The notes under the pieces: model-generated
The model's database searches: none
Seen by the model: only the letters and a program-made list of their open reading frames with translations
What the model was told of the DNA's origin: nothing
Assembly (NCBI RefSeq): GCF_003350405.1
Contig: NZ_QQAW01000010.1
Location: 1 to 64,000 of the forward strand
Source of the DNA: Gluconacetobacter liquefaciens
GTDB lineage: Bacteria > Pseudomonadota > Alphaproteobacteria > Acetobacterales > Acetobacteraceae
Direction: 5' to 3'
Length of the DNA: 64,000 bases
Part shown: piece after piece, positions 16,240 through 25,442 of the stretch
Layout: every line of letters starts with the position of its first letter
Position numbering within the stretch: position 1 is the stretch's first letter
Position numbers and translations under genes: made by a program

Positions 16240-17631
16240 ATGACCATCGATCTGATTACGGCGTTGCGTGCGCGGCTGGGGGAAGACCGGGTTTCGACCG
16301 CGGAGGCGGTGCGTGAGCAGCATAGTCATGGCGAGGGCCATCATGCCCCGAGCCTGCCGGGGGCGGTGGTGTTTGCGCAGAGCACCGATGACGTGGCGCA
16401 GACGCTCGCGCTGTGCAGCGCCCATGGCGTGCCGCTGACGGCGTTCGGGGCCGGGACGTCGCTGGAGGGGCACGTCAATCCGCCGGAAGGCGGGATCAGC
16501 CTCGATCTGTCGCGGATGACGGACCTGCTGTCGGTCCATCCGCAGGATATGGATTGCCGGGTGCAGGCGGGGATCACGCGGCAGGCGCTGAACCAGATCC
16601 TGCGCGATACCGGGTTGTTCTTCCCCGTCGATCCGGGTGGGGAGGCCACGATTGGCGGCATGTGCGCCACGCGCGCTTCCGGCACGGCGGCGGTGCGCTA
16701 CGGCACGATCCGCGAGAATGTGCTGGGACTGACCGTGGTGCTGGCCGATGGGCGGGTGATGCGGACCGGCGGGCGGGTGCGGAAATCCTCGACCGGGTAC
16801 GACCTGACGCATCTGCTGATCGGCTCGGAAGGCACGCTGGGGGTGATTACGGAAATCCATTTGCGGCTGCACCCGATTCCCGAAACCATTGCCGCCGCCG
16901 TGGTGCAGTTCGAGACGCTTGCCGATGCGGTGGCGACGGCCATCGACATCCTGCAGTTCGGCGTGCCGATCGGGCGGGTCGAACTGCTGGATGATGTGCA
17001 GATGGATGCCAGCATCCGCTATTCCAGCCTGACGGGATTGCGGACGCTGCCGACGCTGTTTCTGGAGTTCGTCGGTGGCCCGGATTCGGTACGCGAGCAG
17101 ATTGCCGCGGTGGAGGCCATCGTGGCGGATCGCGGGGGGCTGGGTTTCGACTGGCATACCGATCCGGACCAGCGCGCCGCGCTCTGGCGGGCGCGGCATC
17201 ATGCCTACTGGGCCTGCCTGGCCTATCGGCCTGGTTATCGCGCCATGACGACCGATGCGATCGTCCCGATCTCGGCGCTGACGGAACTGGTGACCGGGGT
17301 GAAGGCGGATATCGCGGAATCCGGCCTGACCGCGCCGATTGTGGGCCATGTCGGGGACGGCAATTTCCATACGATCATCCTTGCGCCACCGACGCCGGAA
17401 GGGCTGGAGCAGGCCTGGGCGCTGGATCGGAAGATCGTCCGGCGGGCATTGGCGCTCGGCGGGTCGTGCAGTGGCGAGCATGGGGTGGGATTGGGCAAGC
17501 GCGCGTTCATGGCGGACGAGCATGATCCGGTGGCGCTGGACGTGATGCGGGCGCTGAAGCGCACGCTTGATCCGAACGATATTTTGAATCCGGGGAAGAT
17601 GTTGCCGGGGAATGTCCGTTCAGACAGGTGA
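16240..17631 (+). CDS. FAD-linked oxidase, GlcD / D-lactate dehydrogenase family
   Basis: A 463-residue PCMH-type flavoprotein. FGAGTSLEGHVNPPEGG and the GGEATIGGMCATRASGT region form the FAD pocket. The C-terminal cap carries GHVGDGNFH and GSCSGEHGVGLGK, with ending DPNDILNPGKML typical of D-2-hydroxyacid (D-lactate/glycolate) dehydrogenases. It would oxidise a D-2-hydroxy acid and feed electrons to the quinone pool. No GlcE/GlcF or iron-sulfur partner is adjacent, which favours a stand-alone D-lactate dehydrogenase. An AAGGAGAA lies about a dozen bases before the ATG. A MITE lies just upstream. Confidence 0.87.
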   Translation: MTIDLITALRARLGEDRVSTAEAVREQHSHGEGHHAPSLPGAVVFAQSTDDVAQTLALCSAHGVPLTAFGAGTSLEGHVNPPEGGISLDLSRMTDLLSVHPQDMDCRVQAGITRQALNQILRDTGLFFPVDPGGEATIGGMCATRASGTAAVRYGTIRENVLGLTVVLADGRVMRTGGRVRKSSTGYDLTHLLIGSEGTLGVITEIHLRLHPIPETIAAAVVQFETLADAVATAIDILQFGVPIGRVELLDDVQMDASIRYSSLTGLRTLPTLFLEFVGGPDSVREQIAAVEAIVADRGGLGFDWHTDPDQRAALWRARHHAYWACLAYRPGYRAMTTDAIVPISALTELVTGVKADIAESGLTAPIVGHVGDGNFHTIILAPPTPEGLEQAWALDRKIVRRALALGGSCSGEHGVGLGKRAFMADEHDPVALDVMRALKRTLDPNDILNPGKMLPGNVRSDR

Positions 17632-17712
17632 AGACGCTCGTGGGAAAAATAAATTAGAGGATGTTATGTAATTTTTGCGTGATTGGTTCGGTAGTGACGG
17701 GTGGTGCGAGTT

Positions 17713-18697
17713 CTGAAACTGTATTCCGCTGACGTATTGGATGAAGAGTAGCTGTTGGTTGTCCTCTATCTTGTTCTGATGTGTGAAGACACGGAACAGA
17801 GGCGCCATAATTTACGCGAACTGTTCAACGGTCTGCGCTACGTGATCCGCTACGGGATTGCCTGGCGCACCATGCCAAAGGATCTGCCGCCCTGGTCGGC
17901 GGTCTGTCAGCAGTCTCGTCGTTGGATGGAGGCAGGTTGTTTCGAGATGCTGGCATCCGACCAGCGGATTGTGCTGCGCAAGGCCGGATCCAGGGGGCCA
18001 TCCTCGGTTGCCGAACCTTGCGTTCGACACCGGAGAGCGCAGCGCGCGCCGGCTATGATGGGGCCAAACGCAAAAAGGGGGTCGAAGCGGCATATGGCCG
18101 TGGACATGTTTGGCCATCTGATGGCACTGCGCGTCACGCCAGCCAACCGGGATGATCGCGCCGAAGTCGGAGGTCTCGCCGTCGCCATTGATGAGGTGAC
18201 GGACGAAACTATCTAAGAGTCTGACCGAAAATGCGGTCTGGTGAGCGAGAGTGGCCCGTCAGGGCCGCGTCCGGCGTGTGTTTCTGAGCATCGGAACGGA
18301 GCGGCCTTGATGGCCGTGAGCACCGAAGCGCAGGAAACGCGCGTCGGATCGCCACCAGGGCGCATTTTCGGTCAGGTTCTAACTGGTCAATGTCGATCAG
18401 GGATGCGGAGGCGAGAAGCCGGCCGAGGCAGCACGGGCTTATGGTAGCGCCCTTGATGTCGTCAAATTGGCGGAAGACAAACTCGGCTTTGTCCTGCTGC
18501 TGCGCCGATGGGGCGTAGAACGATCTTTTGCATGGGCGGAACTGGTCAAGGTCCCACCGGCAACACTGATGGAATGCCAGTGGAAGCGACACGATACCGT
18601 AGACTCGTCGAAGATTACGAGCGCTACGCTTCAACGCTCGCAAGTCTCCATGTCATCTTCTTCGCACGCTCCATGCTCAGGAAGAGCCACTCGTAAT
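17713..18697 (+). pseudogene. IS5-family transposase, multiply broken and split by a MITE
   Basis: Homology runs across frames: RHNLRELFNGLRYVIRYG, AWRTMPKDLPPWSAV, then LRSTPESAARAGYDGAK in a shifted frame, then HMAVDMFGHLMALRVTP back in the first. After the 163-bp MITE it resumes as VNVDQGCGGEKPAEAARAYG, LDVVKLAEDKLGFVLL, RRWGVERSFAWAE, and finally LVEDYERYASTLASLH in another frame. Damage includes a TAG in place of the usual Trp codon near 17744, two compensating frameshifts around 17990-18080, the MITE at 18217-18379, and an extra stretch near 18550-18600. Terminal repeats of the IS are not resolved. The transposase cannot be active. Confidence 0.85.
18217..18379 (-). mobile_element. 163-bp MITE-like element, copy 2, inside the IS5 transposase (TAA target duplication)
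   Basis: Inverted relative to copy 1. Left end GAGTCTGACCGAAAATGCG, right end complements to GAACCTGACCGAAAATGCG. Flanked by direct TAA at 18214-18216 and 18380-18382. Removing the element and one TAA joins VTDETI to LVNVDQG in frame with the transposase homology, showing that it inserted into a pre-existing transposase gene. Internal hairpin GCGGCCTTGATGGCCG corresponds to that of copy 1. Confidence 0.88.
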
Positions 18698-18699
18698 CC

Positions 18700-18949
18700 A
18701 AGCCTCTGCCAACGCCTGTTTCGACATGTGGGGGAGCAGATGCCGGCGTGATGCCGTCTCCGATGGAGAGACGGCAGGACGCAGGGGTGGGAAGATTTCT
18801 CTTCAGTTAAAATTAATATCATTAGAAATCAATTTGTTGGCTTTTCCTGGCAAAAAAAATACTGAAAAATTTCATTGCAAAACCGGATATTATCTCTTAT
18901 CGGAATAACGACATCGTATCGATATTGGATAATCGAATAGTGGGGATGC
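18700..18949. other. AT-rich leader upstream of a TonB receptor operon
   Basis: About 250 bp without a gene. Positions 18800-18940 are markedly AT-rich compared with the rest of the window and include runs of A. It directly precedes the TonB receptor ATG at 18950 and presumably holds its promoter. The start of the region is the tail of the dead IS5 element. Confidence 0.45.
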
Positions 18950-21298
18950 ATGGCCGGTCATGGAACTGTTCGCACAGTGCAAACGCGCAAACTGCACCTG
19001 ATGGTGTCGGCCCTCGGCATCACGCTGACTGTTGGAGCTCCGCTATTCGGCGCGCATGCGCAGAGCACTCCCCGCGATACTGAAAAGGGCAGCCACCGCC
19101 ACGCGCCGCGTGCCAGGAGAAGTGTGCCGCACGCGGTTTCTGGTGAGGGCGGCAGTGATGCGGGGGAAGCGATCACCGTGAACTCTACACGGCCAGCCTT
19201 CAGTTTTTCAAAAGCCCAGCATGAGGCCGATTCCGTCACGCATATTTCGGCCGACACGCTTGTCAACAGAGGGGTATTTGACGTCAAGGGGCTCCAGCGT
19301 GTTGCACCGAATGTCACCATCCAGAGCATGAATGGAACCGGTACCACCAACTTCTTCATCCGTGGCATCGGTTTCAACGATTTTACGCAAAACAATATGT
19401 CTTCGGTGATGACCTATATCGATGACGTCGCGTTTCCGCTCAGCACCATGATGAGCGGACAGATGTTCGACCTCTCCAATGTCGATGTCACACCGGGGCC
19501 GGTCGGATTTACCCACGGCATGGCCGATACGGGCGGCGAGGTTTCCATTCATACCAATGATCCCACGTCCGACTGGCATGGCGGCGTGACGGAGGATATC
19601 GCCAGTTATGCGCGATCGAGAACCGATCTGTTCATTTCCGGTCCCATTGCCCGCAACCTGTCCTTTCGTATCGCCGGCCAGACCGTTCATGGGGGCGGCT
19701 GGCAGTACGATCCGCAGAACCATACGCATCTGGGCAATGCCAATGATGGCGCGCTGCGCGCCAAGATCAAATGGACCCCGGACGCGCACACCACCATCAA
19801 ACTTACCGGCCACTGGATGCAGGATGACGATCAGGTGGTGACGGGGCGCCCTATGCTGGGTTTCGTTGCCTCCCAGCCCATTCCGAAACTTGGATATCAG
19901 CAGGCCCAATGGAGCCTGCGTCCGCAGTTTGTCCAGATGATCGGACGATCGGCCAGCCTTATGCCCAGCGAACACAACACGCTCTGGGGTGCCGACCTTA
20001 ATATGAGTCATGATTTCGGAAAGGTGACGCTTTCGACCATCAGCGCCTATGAGACGGAGCGTGTCGGCGAGTTTACGGACCAGGATGCGACGGCACTTTC
20101 GACCGGCGACACCTACCGTAATATCGTCGCCAATGTGTTCTCGCAGGAGGTGCGGCTGCATAATTCAAGCGCCAGTGACCGTCTGCAATGGGATGTCGGA
20201 GCGTTCTATAACCGTACACGCATGTTGCAGAACTACTATTTCGATTTCACCGACTATCTGCCGCAGCGCGGTTATCTCAGTGAGACCGCATTCCGTTCCA
20301 CTCAGCAGAGCATTTCGGAATACGGGCATATCAGCTACAGGCTGCCGTACAATGTCACGCTGTTCGGAGGGCTGAACCACACGCTGGATCAGCGCGCGCT
20401 GATCGGCCTCAGTACCGTGCACTTCGGTATCAACGACAAGCAGTTCAATAACGAATCGACTCTCTCTGCACAGGTATCGGGCGTTCTGGGCGTGCAGTGG
20501 CAGGCCACGAAGGGAACTCTGCTCTATTTCAAGGCCAGCAAGGGCTTCAAACCTGGTGGCTTTACGGCCAATAATACCGTATCGCAGGCGCAGCTCGCTC
20601 CGTTTGAACCTGAAACCGTTCTGGCGTTCGAAGCTGGCTTCAAGAGCGACCTCATTCCCAACCGTCTGCGCCTGAATGCAGCCGCCTTCTATGACGATTA
20701 TCATGGACAGCAGGTCGTTGGTACCTTCCTGGTGCCGAATTACGGGCCGCTATCGCAGATCGTCAATGCGCCGAAATCGGAAATCTGGGGCTTTGAGACA
20801 ACCATTGAGGCGCATCCTCTTCCACATGTTTTCCTGACGCAGAATCTTGGATGGGAACGCGGTACCTATCAGGTCTTCAACAATATCGATCGTGGGCAGA
20901 CCAATGCCTACTTCGCGAAGACAGGAATCTGGCAGGGTTTCTACGACAGTTTCGCTGGTGTCGATTCCGGCATTCCCAAGCTGACCCTGAACGGTGAAGC
21001 CGATTATCGTAGCGACGTCTTTGCCCGCTACAATGTCGAAGGTGGCGTGGACTGGATGTACCGTGACAGCCAGGCGATCACGCCGGGTGGTGTCGGGGTT
21101 TACCGTCTACCGACCTATTTTCTGCTCGGCGCGCATCTGACGTTCCGGCCAAAAAATGGTCCATGGTCCGTCACGGCCTATGCGAGCAATATCCTTAACC
21201 GGCAATATGCCGAAACGGCCGGGAATGCCTCCACCACGTATTTCTATATTCCTGGACCTCCCCGCTTCATTGGCGGTCGCATGTCGCTGACATATTGA
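18950..21298 (+). CDS. TonB-dependent outer-membrane receptor
   Basis: A 782-residue receptor with signal peptide (LMVSALGITLTVGAPLFGAHAQ), a plug domain (FIRGIGFNDFTQNNMSSVMTY quoted only in part: FIRGIGFNDFTQ) and a barrel ending in RFIGGRMSLTY. It aligns along its length with the receptor at 36113-38479: MTYIDDVAFP against MTYVDGVAYP, and ASYARSRTDLFISGPIARN against ANYARSKTDLYVSGPISRK. It heads an operon with an MFS transporter and a gamma-glutamyltransferase-like enzyme. The context points to a gamma-glutamyl or other amide compound as ligand; not proven. Confidence 0.9.
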   Translation: MAGHGTVRTVQTRKLHLMVSALGITLTVGAPLFGAHAQSTPRDTEKGSHRHAPRARRSVPHAVSGEGGSDAGEAITVNSTRPAFSFSKAQHEADSVTHISADTLVNRGVFDVKGLQRVAPNVTIQSMNGTGTTNFFIRGIGFNDFTQNNMSSVMTYIDDVAFPLSTMMSGQMFDLSNVDVTPGPVGFTHGMADTGGEVSIHTNDPTSDWHGGVTEDIASYARSRTDLFISGPIARNLSFRIAGQTVHGGGWQYDPQNHTHLGNANDGALRAKIKWTPDAHTTIKLTGHWMQDDDQVVTGRPMLGFVASQPIPKLGYQQAQWSLRPQFVQMIGRSASLMPSEHNTLWGADLNMSHDFGKVTLSTISAYETERVGEFTDQDATALSTGDTYRNIVANVFSQEVRLHNSSASDRLQWDVGAFYNRTRMLQNYYFDFTDYLPQRGYLSETAFRSTQQSISEYGHISYRLPYNVTLFGGLNHTLDQRALIGLSTVHFGINDKQFNNESTLSAQVSGVLGVQWQATKGTLLYFKASKGFKPGGFTANNTVSQAQLAPFEPETVLAFEAGFKSDLIPNRLRLNAAAFYDDYHGQQVVGTFLVPNYGPLSQIVNAPKSEIWGFETTIEAHPLPHVFLTQNLGWERGTYQVFNNIDRGQTNAYFAKTGIWQGFYDSFAGVDSGIPKLTLNGEADYRSDVFARYNVEGGVDWMYRDSQAITPGGVGVYRLPTYFLLGAHLTFRPKNGPWSVTAYASNILNRQYAETAGNASTTYFYIPGPPRFIGGRMSLTY

Positions 21299-21309
21299 AG
21301 GTCGAACAC

Positions 21310-22599
21310 ATGAGCCCGACACCCGCATCGTCCCGAAGGAACATCGTTGGTGCCGCCGTCGGAAACGCGTTTGAATTGTTTGACTTTACGGCCTATGCCA
21401 CGTTCGCGACCATTATTTCGCACACCTTCTTCCCCGCCGGGCACAGTGATACCGCGCTGCTACTGACGCTTGCCACCTTTGGCATCGGCTTTTTTGTCCG
21501 CCCGCTCGGGGCTTTTATCATTGGCGCCTATGCGGACCGGCACGGTCGCCGTGCGGCTATGACACTGACTGTCTGGGTCATGGCGGCGGGCAGTGCGATC
21601 ATCGCCTTCCTGCCCGGTTATGCTACGATCGGCATCGTCGCGCCATTCGCCCTTGTCGTCGCGCGGCTGTTGCAGGGGTTCGCTGCAGGCGGGGAACTCG
21701 GCGCGGCGACGTCCATCCTTGTGGAAAACGCCCCAGAAGAACGGATGGGCCTTGCCGGAAGCTGGCAGACTACGGGGCAACATATAGGCGCGTTGATTTC
21801 CGGGCTTCTGGGATTGGTTCTTTTTCTATGCTTCGATGAGTATACGATTCGCGAGTGGGCGTGGCGGTTGCCGTTCGTCTTTGGAATGCTGATCGCTCCG
21901 GTCGGGATCTATCTCAGGAAAACACTGGAAGAGGCCGTTCCGTCCGATGACGAGCGCTTGTCTTTTGCCGATTTCCTGCGGCGGTTTCACGGCCATGCGG
22001 TCAGGCGCCTGCCCATCGGAATCGTCTATGAGGCTGGAAGCACCATCCAGCAATATTTCTTTCAGTTCGTCGTTACATATGCGGTCCATACGTTGCATAT
22101 GCCAATTCGCAAGGCATTGCTGATCAATATCAGCAATGGTGTCGTCGGGTTTGCGGGTTCGGTCGCCGGTGGTCTGCTGGCCGACAGGTATGGTGCGCGC
22201 CGGGTGATCGTCATTTCCAGACTGATCAATGCAGCGATTTATTTTCCCGTCTTCTGGCTCATGCTTCAGGCGCCCTCTCTGGGCAGTCTCACCCTTGCGT
22301 GTGCCATTCTCATGATCGGCAATGCCGTATCAGGCGGTGCGGGCATGGCGTTCCTGGCTTCGCTATTTCCGAAGGAGCAGCGGGCCTTCGGCATCGGTCT
22401 GTCCTACTCTATCGGTGTCACCCTGTTCGGATCCACCGCGCAACTGGTCTTTGCGTGGATCATCGGCCTGACGGGCAGCCGATTGTCATGGATCGGATAT
22501 GTGATAGCCGTCTGCGTCCTGTCCGCCATGATCCTCGTATCCGCACAGCGGACTGCGAACATGCATGTTGCAAGCAAGAAGAAAGAAAGAGCAATATGA
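21310..22599 (+). CDS. MFS transporter, metabolite:H+ symporter (MHS) family
   Basis: About 429 residues and 12 membrane helices. AVGNAFELFDFTAYATFATI is the helix-1 pattern of MHS-type symporters (ShiA, KgtP, ProP), and GAYADRHGRRAAMTLTVW is the MFS loop 2-3 motif. A second loop copy reads GGLLADRYGARRVIV. It moves a small organic acid, amino acid or derivative into the cytoplasm with protons. The ATG at 21310 is chosen because GAAGG precedes it by about 7 bases; a TTG at 21295 overlapping the receptor stop is also open. The stop overlaps the next start (ATGA), so uptake and hydrolysis are coupled. Confidence 0.87.
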   Translation: MSPTPASSRRNIVGAAVGNAFELFDFTAYATFATIISHTFFPAGHSDTALLLTLATFGIGFFVRPLGAFIIGAYADRHGRRAAMTLTVWVMAAGSAIIAFLPGYATIGIVAPFALVVARLLQGFAAGGELGAATSILVENAPEERMGLAGSWQTTGQHIGALISGLLGLVLFLCFDEYTIREWAWRLPFVFGMLIAPVGIYLRKTLEEAVPSDDERLSFADFLRRFHGHAVRRLPIGIVYEAGSTIQQYFFQFVVTYAVHTLHMPIRKALLINISNGVVGFAGSVAGGLLADRYGARRVIVISRLINAAIYFPVFWLMLQAPSLGSLTLACAILMIGNAVSGGAGMAFLASLFPKEQRAFGIGLSYSIGVTLFGSTAQLVFAWIIGLTGSRLSWIGYVIAVCVLSAMILVSAQRTANMHVASKKKERAI

Positions 22600-24368
22600 C
22601 GTCTTTCCTGACACGCCCTGAACTCTCTGGCACCTTTGGTGCCGTTGCCAGCACGCACTGGCTCGCCAGCAGCGTCGGACAGGCTGTACTGGAACGAGGG
22701 GGGAATGCATTCGACGCTGCCGTCGCCGCCGGATTTGCCTTATGGGTCGCGGAACCGCATCTGAACGGGCCGGCCGGAGATGCTCCTATCATCGTCAGTC
22801 ATGCCGAAACCGGCCGGCAGCATGTGATCTGCGGGCAGGGTGTTGCTCCTGCTGGCGCGACCATAGACGCCTATCATGCTCTTGGTCTGGACGAGATTCC
22901 GGGAACCGGGCATCTGGCCGCCGTCGTTCCCGGCGCCTTCGATGCCTGGTGCCTGATGTTGCGTGAGTTCGGCTCCTGGGATTTCGTGGACGTTATTGAA
23001 TATGCGATCTTCTACGCCGTGCGGGGGGTGCCCGTCATGCCGCAGATGGTTGCGACTATCGCCAGCGTGGAGAGTCTTTTTCGGGAACACTGGCCTGAGA
23101 ATGCGAGGACTTTCATGCCTGACGGCAATGTTCCGGCCGTGGGTTCGCTTCTATGCCGTCCGGTGCTGGCGGAGACTTTCGAACGTCTGAAGAGTGCTGC
23201 AACCGGTGCGACGCGTGAGGATCGCATCGATGCCGTCCGGCATGCCTGGTATAATGGCTTCGTCGCGGAGGCTATCGACCGTTTCTGCCGGATTCCGATG
23301 ATGGACAGCAGCGGAACGGCGCATGTGGGGTTTCTGACGTCGGCGGACCTCGCCTCATGGCGGGCTACCGTTGAGGAACCGGTTTCATTGCGAGATGGTC
23401 GGTATACCGTTCTGAAATGCGGTGCATGGAGCCAGGGGCCGGTGTTTCTTCAGCAGCTTGCGCTGATGCAGGGATTTGATGTCACGGGCATGGATCCTTG
23501 TGGCGCCGATTTTCTCCACACCGTTACCGAATGCGCCAAACTGGCCTATGCCGACCGCGAGGCCTTTTATGGCGACAGTCCTGATGTCCCGCTCGTAACG
23601 CTGCTTTCCGATGGCTACAATACTGTGAGAAGGGGGCTGATCGGAGATCGGGCTTCGCTCGAACTGCGTCCGGGACACCCGGAAGGCAAGACGCCGGAGT
23701 TCGGATTCTGGCCTGTTGCGCAGTTGGATGGTGGCAATGCAAGCGGTGTCGGTGAACCGACCGTTTCCAATATGGGGGTCACGAAGGGGGATACCTGTCA
23801 TATCGATGTGGTGGATGCCCAGGGCAACATGGTGAGTGCCACGCCATCGGGCGGGTGGCTCCAGTCCGCGCCCGTGATCCCGGAACTCGGTTTTGGCCTT
23901 GGCTCTCGTGCCCAGATGTTTTCGCTACGGTTGGGGCATTCAAATGTCCTCATGCCCGGTAAACGCCCCCGGACCACCCTGACGCCCAGCTTCGTGCTCA
24001 AGGATGGAAAACCATGGATGGCTTTTGGCACGCCGGGTGGCGACCAGCAGGATCAGTGGTCGTTCATCTTTTACATGCGCATGACCCGTTTCGGCATGAA
24101 CATTCAGGAAGCGATCGATGCCCCTAGCTTTCATAGCGAGCACTGGCCCGGCAGTTTCTGGCCGCATATCGCGCATCCCGGACGGCTTGTTGTCGAAGGT
24201 CGCTTCGGTGCGAATGTCGTGGACGATCTTCGGGGCCGTGGACATGATGTCGTGGTCGGTGGGGACTGGAGCGAAGGTCGGCTCTCTGCGGTTCGTCGCG
24301 AGGCAGACGGCAGGCTTTACGCAGGGGCCAATCCGCGCGGCATGCAGGGCTATGCGGTCGCCCGTTGA
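22596..24368 (+). CDS. Gamma-glutamyltransferase-like Ntn hydrolase (cytosolic form)
   Basis: A 590-residue protein of the gamma-glutamyltranspeptidase fold. LERGGNAFDAAVAAGFAL and GPAGDAPIIVS are the large-subunit signatures. The predicted autoprocessing and catalytic Thr400 lies in GDTCHIDVVDAQGNMVSAT. PGKRPRTTLTPSFVLKDG and MAFGTPGGDQQ complete the small subunit. Unlike the periplasmic E. coli enzyme it has no signal peptide, so it should act in the cytoplasm like the HpxW/oxamate-hydrolase branch. It overlaps the MFS gene by 4 bp and would cleave the imported amide. Substrate is inference. Confidence 0.87.
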   Translation: MTSFLTRPELSGTFGAVASTHWLASSVGQAVLERGGNAFDAAVAAGFALWVAEPHLNGPAGDAPIIVSHAETGRQHVICGQGVAPAGATIDAYHALGLDEIPGTGHLAAVVPGAFDAWCLMLREFGSWDFVDVIEYAIFYAVRGVPVMPQMVATIASVESLFREHWPENARTFMPDGNVPAVGSLLCRPVLAETFERLKSAATGATREDRIDAVRHAWYNGFVAEAIDRFCRIPMMDSSGTAHVGFLTSADLASWRATVEEPVSLRDGRYTVLKCGAWSQGPVFLQQLALMQGFDVTGMDPCGADFLHTVTECAKLAYADREAFYGDSPDVPLVTLLSDGYNTVRRGLIGDRASLELRPGHPEGKTPEFGFWPVAQLDGGNASGVGEPTVSNMGVTKGDTCHIDVVDAQGNMVSATPSGGWLQSAPVIPELGFGLGSRAQMFSLRLGHSNVLMPGKRPRTTLTPSFVLKDGKPWMAFGTPGGDQQDQWSFIFYMRMTRFGMNIQEAIDAPSFHSEHWPGSFWPHIAHPGRLVVEGRFGANVVDDLRGRGHDVVVGGDWSEGRLSAVRREADGRLYAGANPRGMQGYAVAR

Positions 24369-25273
24369 GGTGTCGCAAGCGCCGCAGGGATCTCGCCTCC
24401 CTGCGGCGCGACGCGTGAGACGTTTTCCATCAATGTGCGCATCAGGGCTCTGACCGCCCGTGTCGAGCGTCCCGGCACCAGAAGAAATTCCAGTTCTGGC
24501 AGCGGAGGCAGTTCGGAGGCTTCCACGGGGACGATGCTGTCGTCGATCAGCAGCGCGGACTGCATGAATACCCCGTAGCCAGCCCGGACGCCCGCGATCA
24601 GCGCGCTCAGATGGTCACTGACGAATGAGAGTTGCCACGCGAGACCGGCCTGGTTCAGGGCCTCGATCGTCCGGCGGCGATTCAGGCTTTCTTTTTCATA
24701 TGCCACCAGCGGTACGGGCATGCCCTCTTGCAGGTCGAACCCTCTGGCGCCGAGCCAGCGCAGCCGTTCGCGCCACAATACGCATTCGCCTTCGAATACT
24801 TCGCTCGATGGCAGGAAACGTTTTGTGCAGGCGACATCCAGTTCCCCCGACTGCAGGCGGTTGTTGAGTTCCGAACTTAGTCCGACGACCAGGGAGACGT
24901 GCACGCTCGGGTACATGGAGCGGAATTCGCGCAGGACTTCGGGCAGGTGGGAGAGGACCAGATCGTCCGATACGCCGAAACGGATATGACCCGAAAGGAA
25001 ATCGGGTTCGAATTCGTCGAACGCAGCCTCGCATGCCGCGAGAATCTGCTTGGCATGCGGAACGAGCATCTGCCCGTCCTCCGTCAGCCGCGTGTCCTTT
25101 GTGCTGCGCTCCAGCAGGGAGCGGCCGAGTATTTTTTCCAATCTGTTGATATGCTGACTGATCGTCGACTGGCTGACCCCACGCATATGCGCTGCCGTAG
25201 TGAAGTGAAGCGTGTCCGCTACGGCCAGAAAAGACCGGAGCAACTGAGGATCGAGGTCGTGGTCGCGGGACAT
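24350..25273 (-). CDS. LysR-family transcriptional regulator
   Basis: From ATG 25273 about 307 residues. The winged helix reads LRSFLAVADTLHFTTAA, then GVSQSTISQHINRLEKILG, followed by a LysR effector-binding domain (HIRFGVSDDLVLSHLP). It converges on the gamma-glutamyltransferase-like gene and overlaps its 3' end by 19 bp. It likely regulates the TonB receptor-MFS-hydrolase operon although it is not divergent from it. An upstream in-frame ATG at 25333 is possible but lies outside the family's usual start. Confidence 0.85.
   Translation of the reverse strand: MSRDHDLDPQLLRSFLAVADTLHFTTAAHMRGVSQSTISQHINRLEKILGRSLLERSTKDTRLTEDGQMLVPHAKQILAACEAAFDEFEPDFLSGHIRFGVSDDLVLSHLPEVLREFRSMYPSVHVSLVVGLSSELNNRLQSGELDVACTKRFLPSSEVFEGECVLWRERLRWLGARGFDLQEGMPVPLVAYEKESLNRRRTIEALNQAGLAWQLSFVSDHLSALIAGVRAGYGVFMQSALLIDDSIVPVEASELPPLPELEFLLVPGRSTRAVRALMRTLMENVSRVAPQGGEIPAALATPQRATA
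24379..24409. terminator. Hairpin terminator inside the lysR 3' end
   Basis: Perfect 12-bp inverted repeat GCGCCGCAGGGA / TCCCTGCGGCGC with a 7-base loop, 10 bp after the stop of the gamma-glutamyltransferase-like gene. It lies within the last codons of the convergent lysR gene. No T-run follows on the plus strand, so termination strength is uncertain. Confidence 0.6.
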
Positions 25274-25442
25274 GCGCAGTCGTCTTTCAGCGTATCCGGT
25301 GTATCGGTCGTCAGCGGGCAGTTCCCGTAGCACATTCGCTCCTGGACTTCATATTGCTGATCCGTCTGCGGAGAGGCGTGTCTGTTCCGGTGCGGCGGAG
25401 CCGCCAGTATCGAGGAAGCGTCTGATACGTCGTGGCGGTGTT

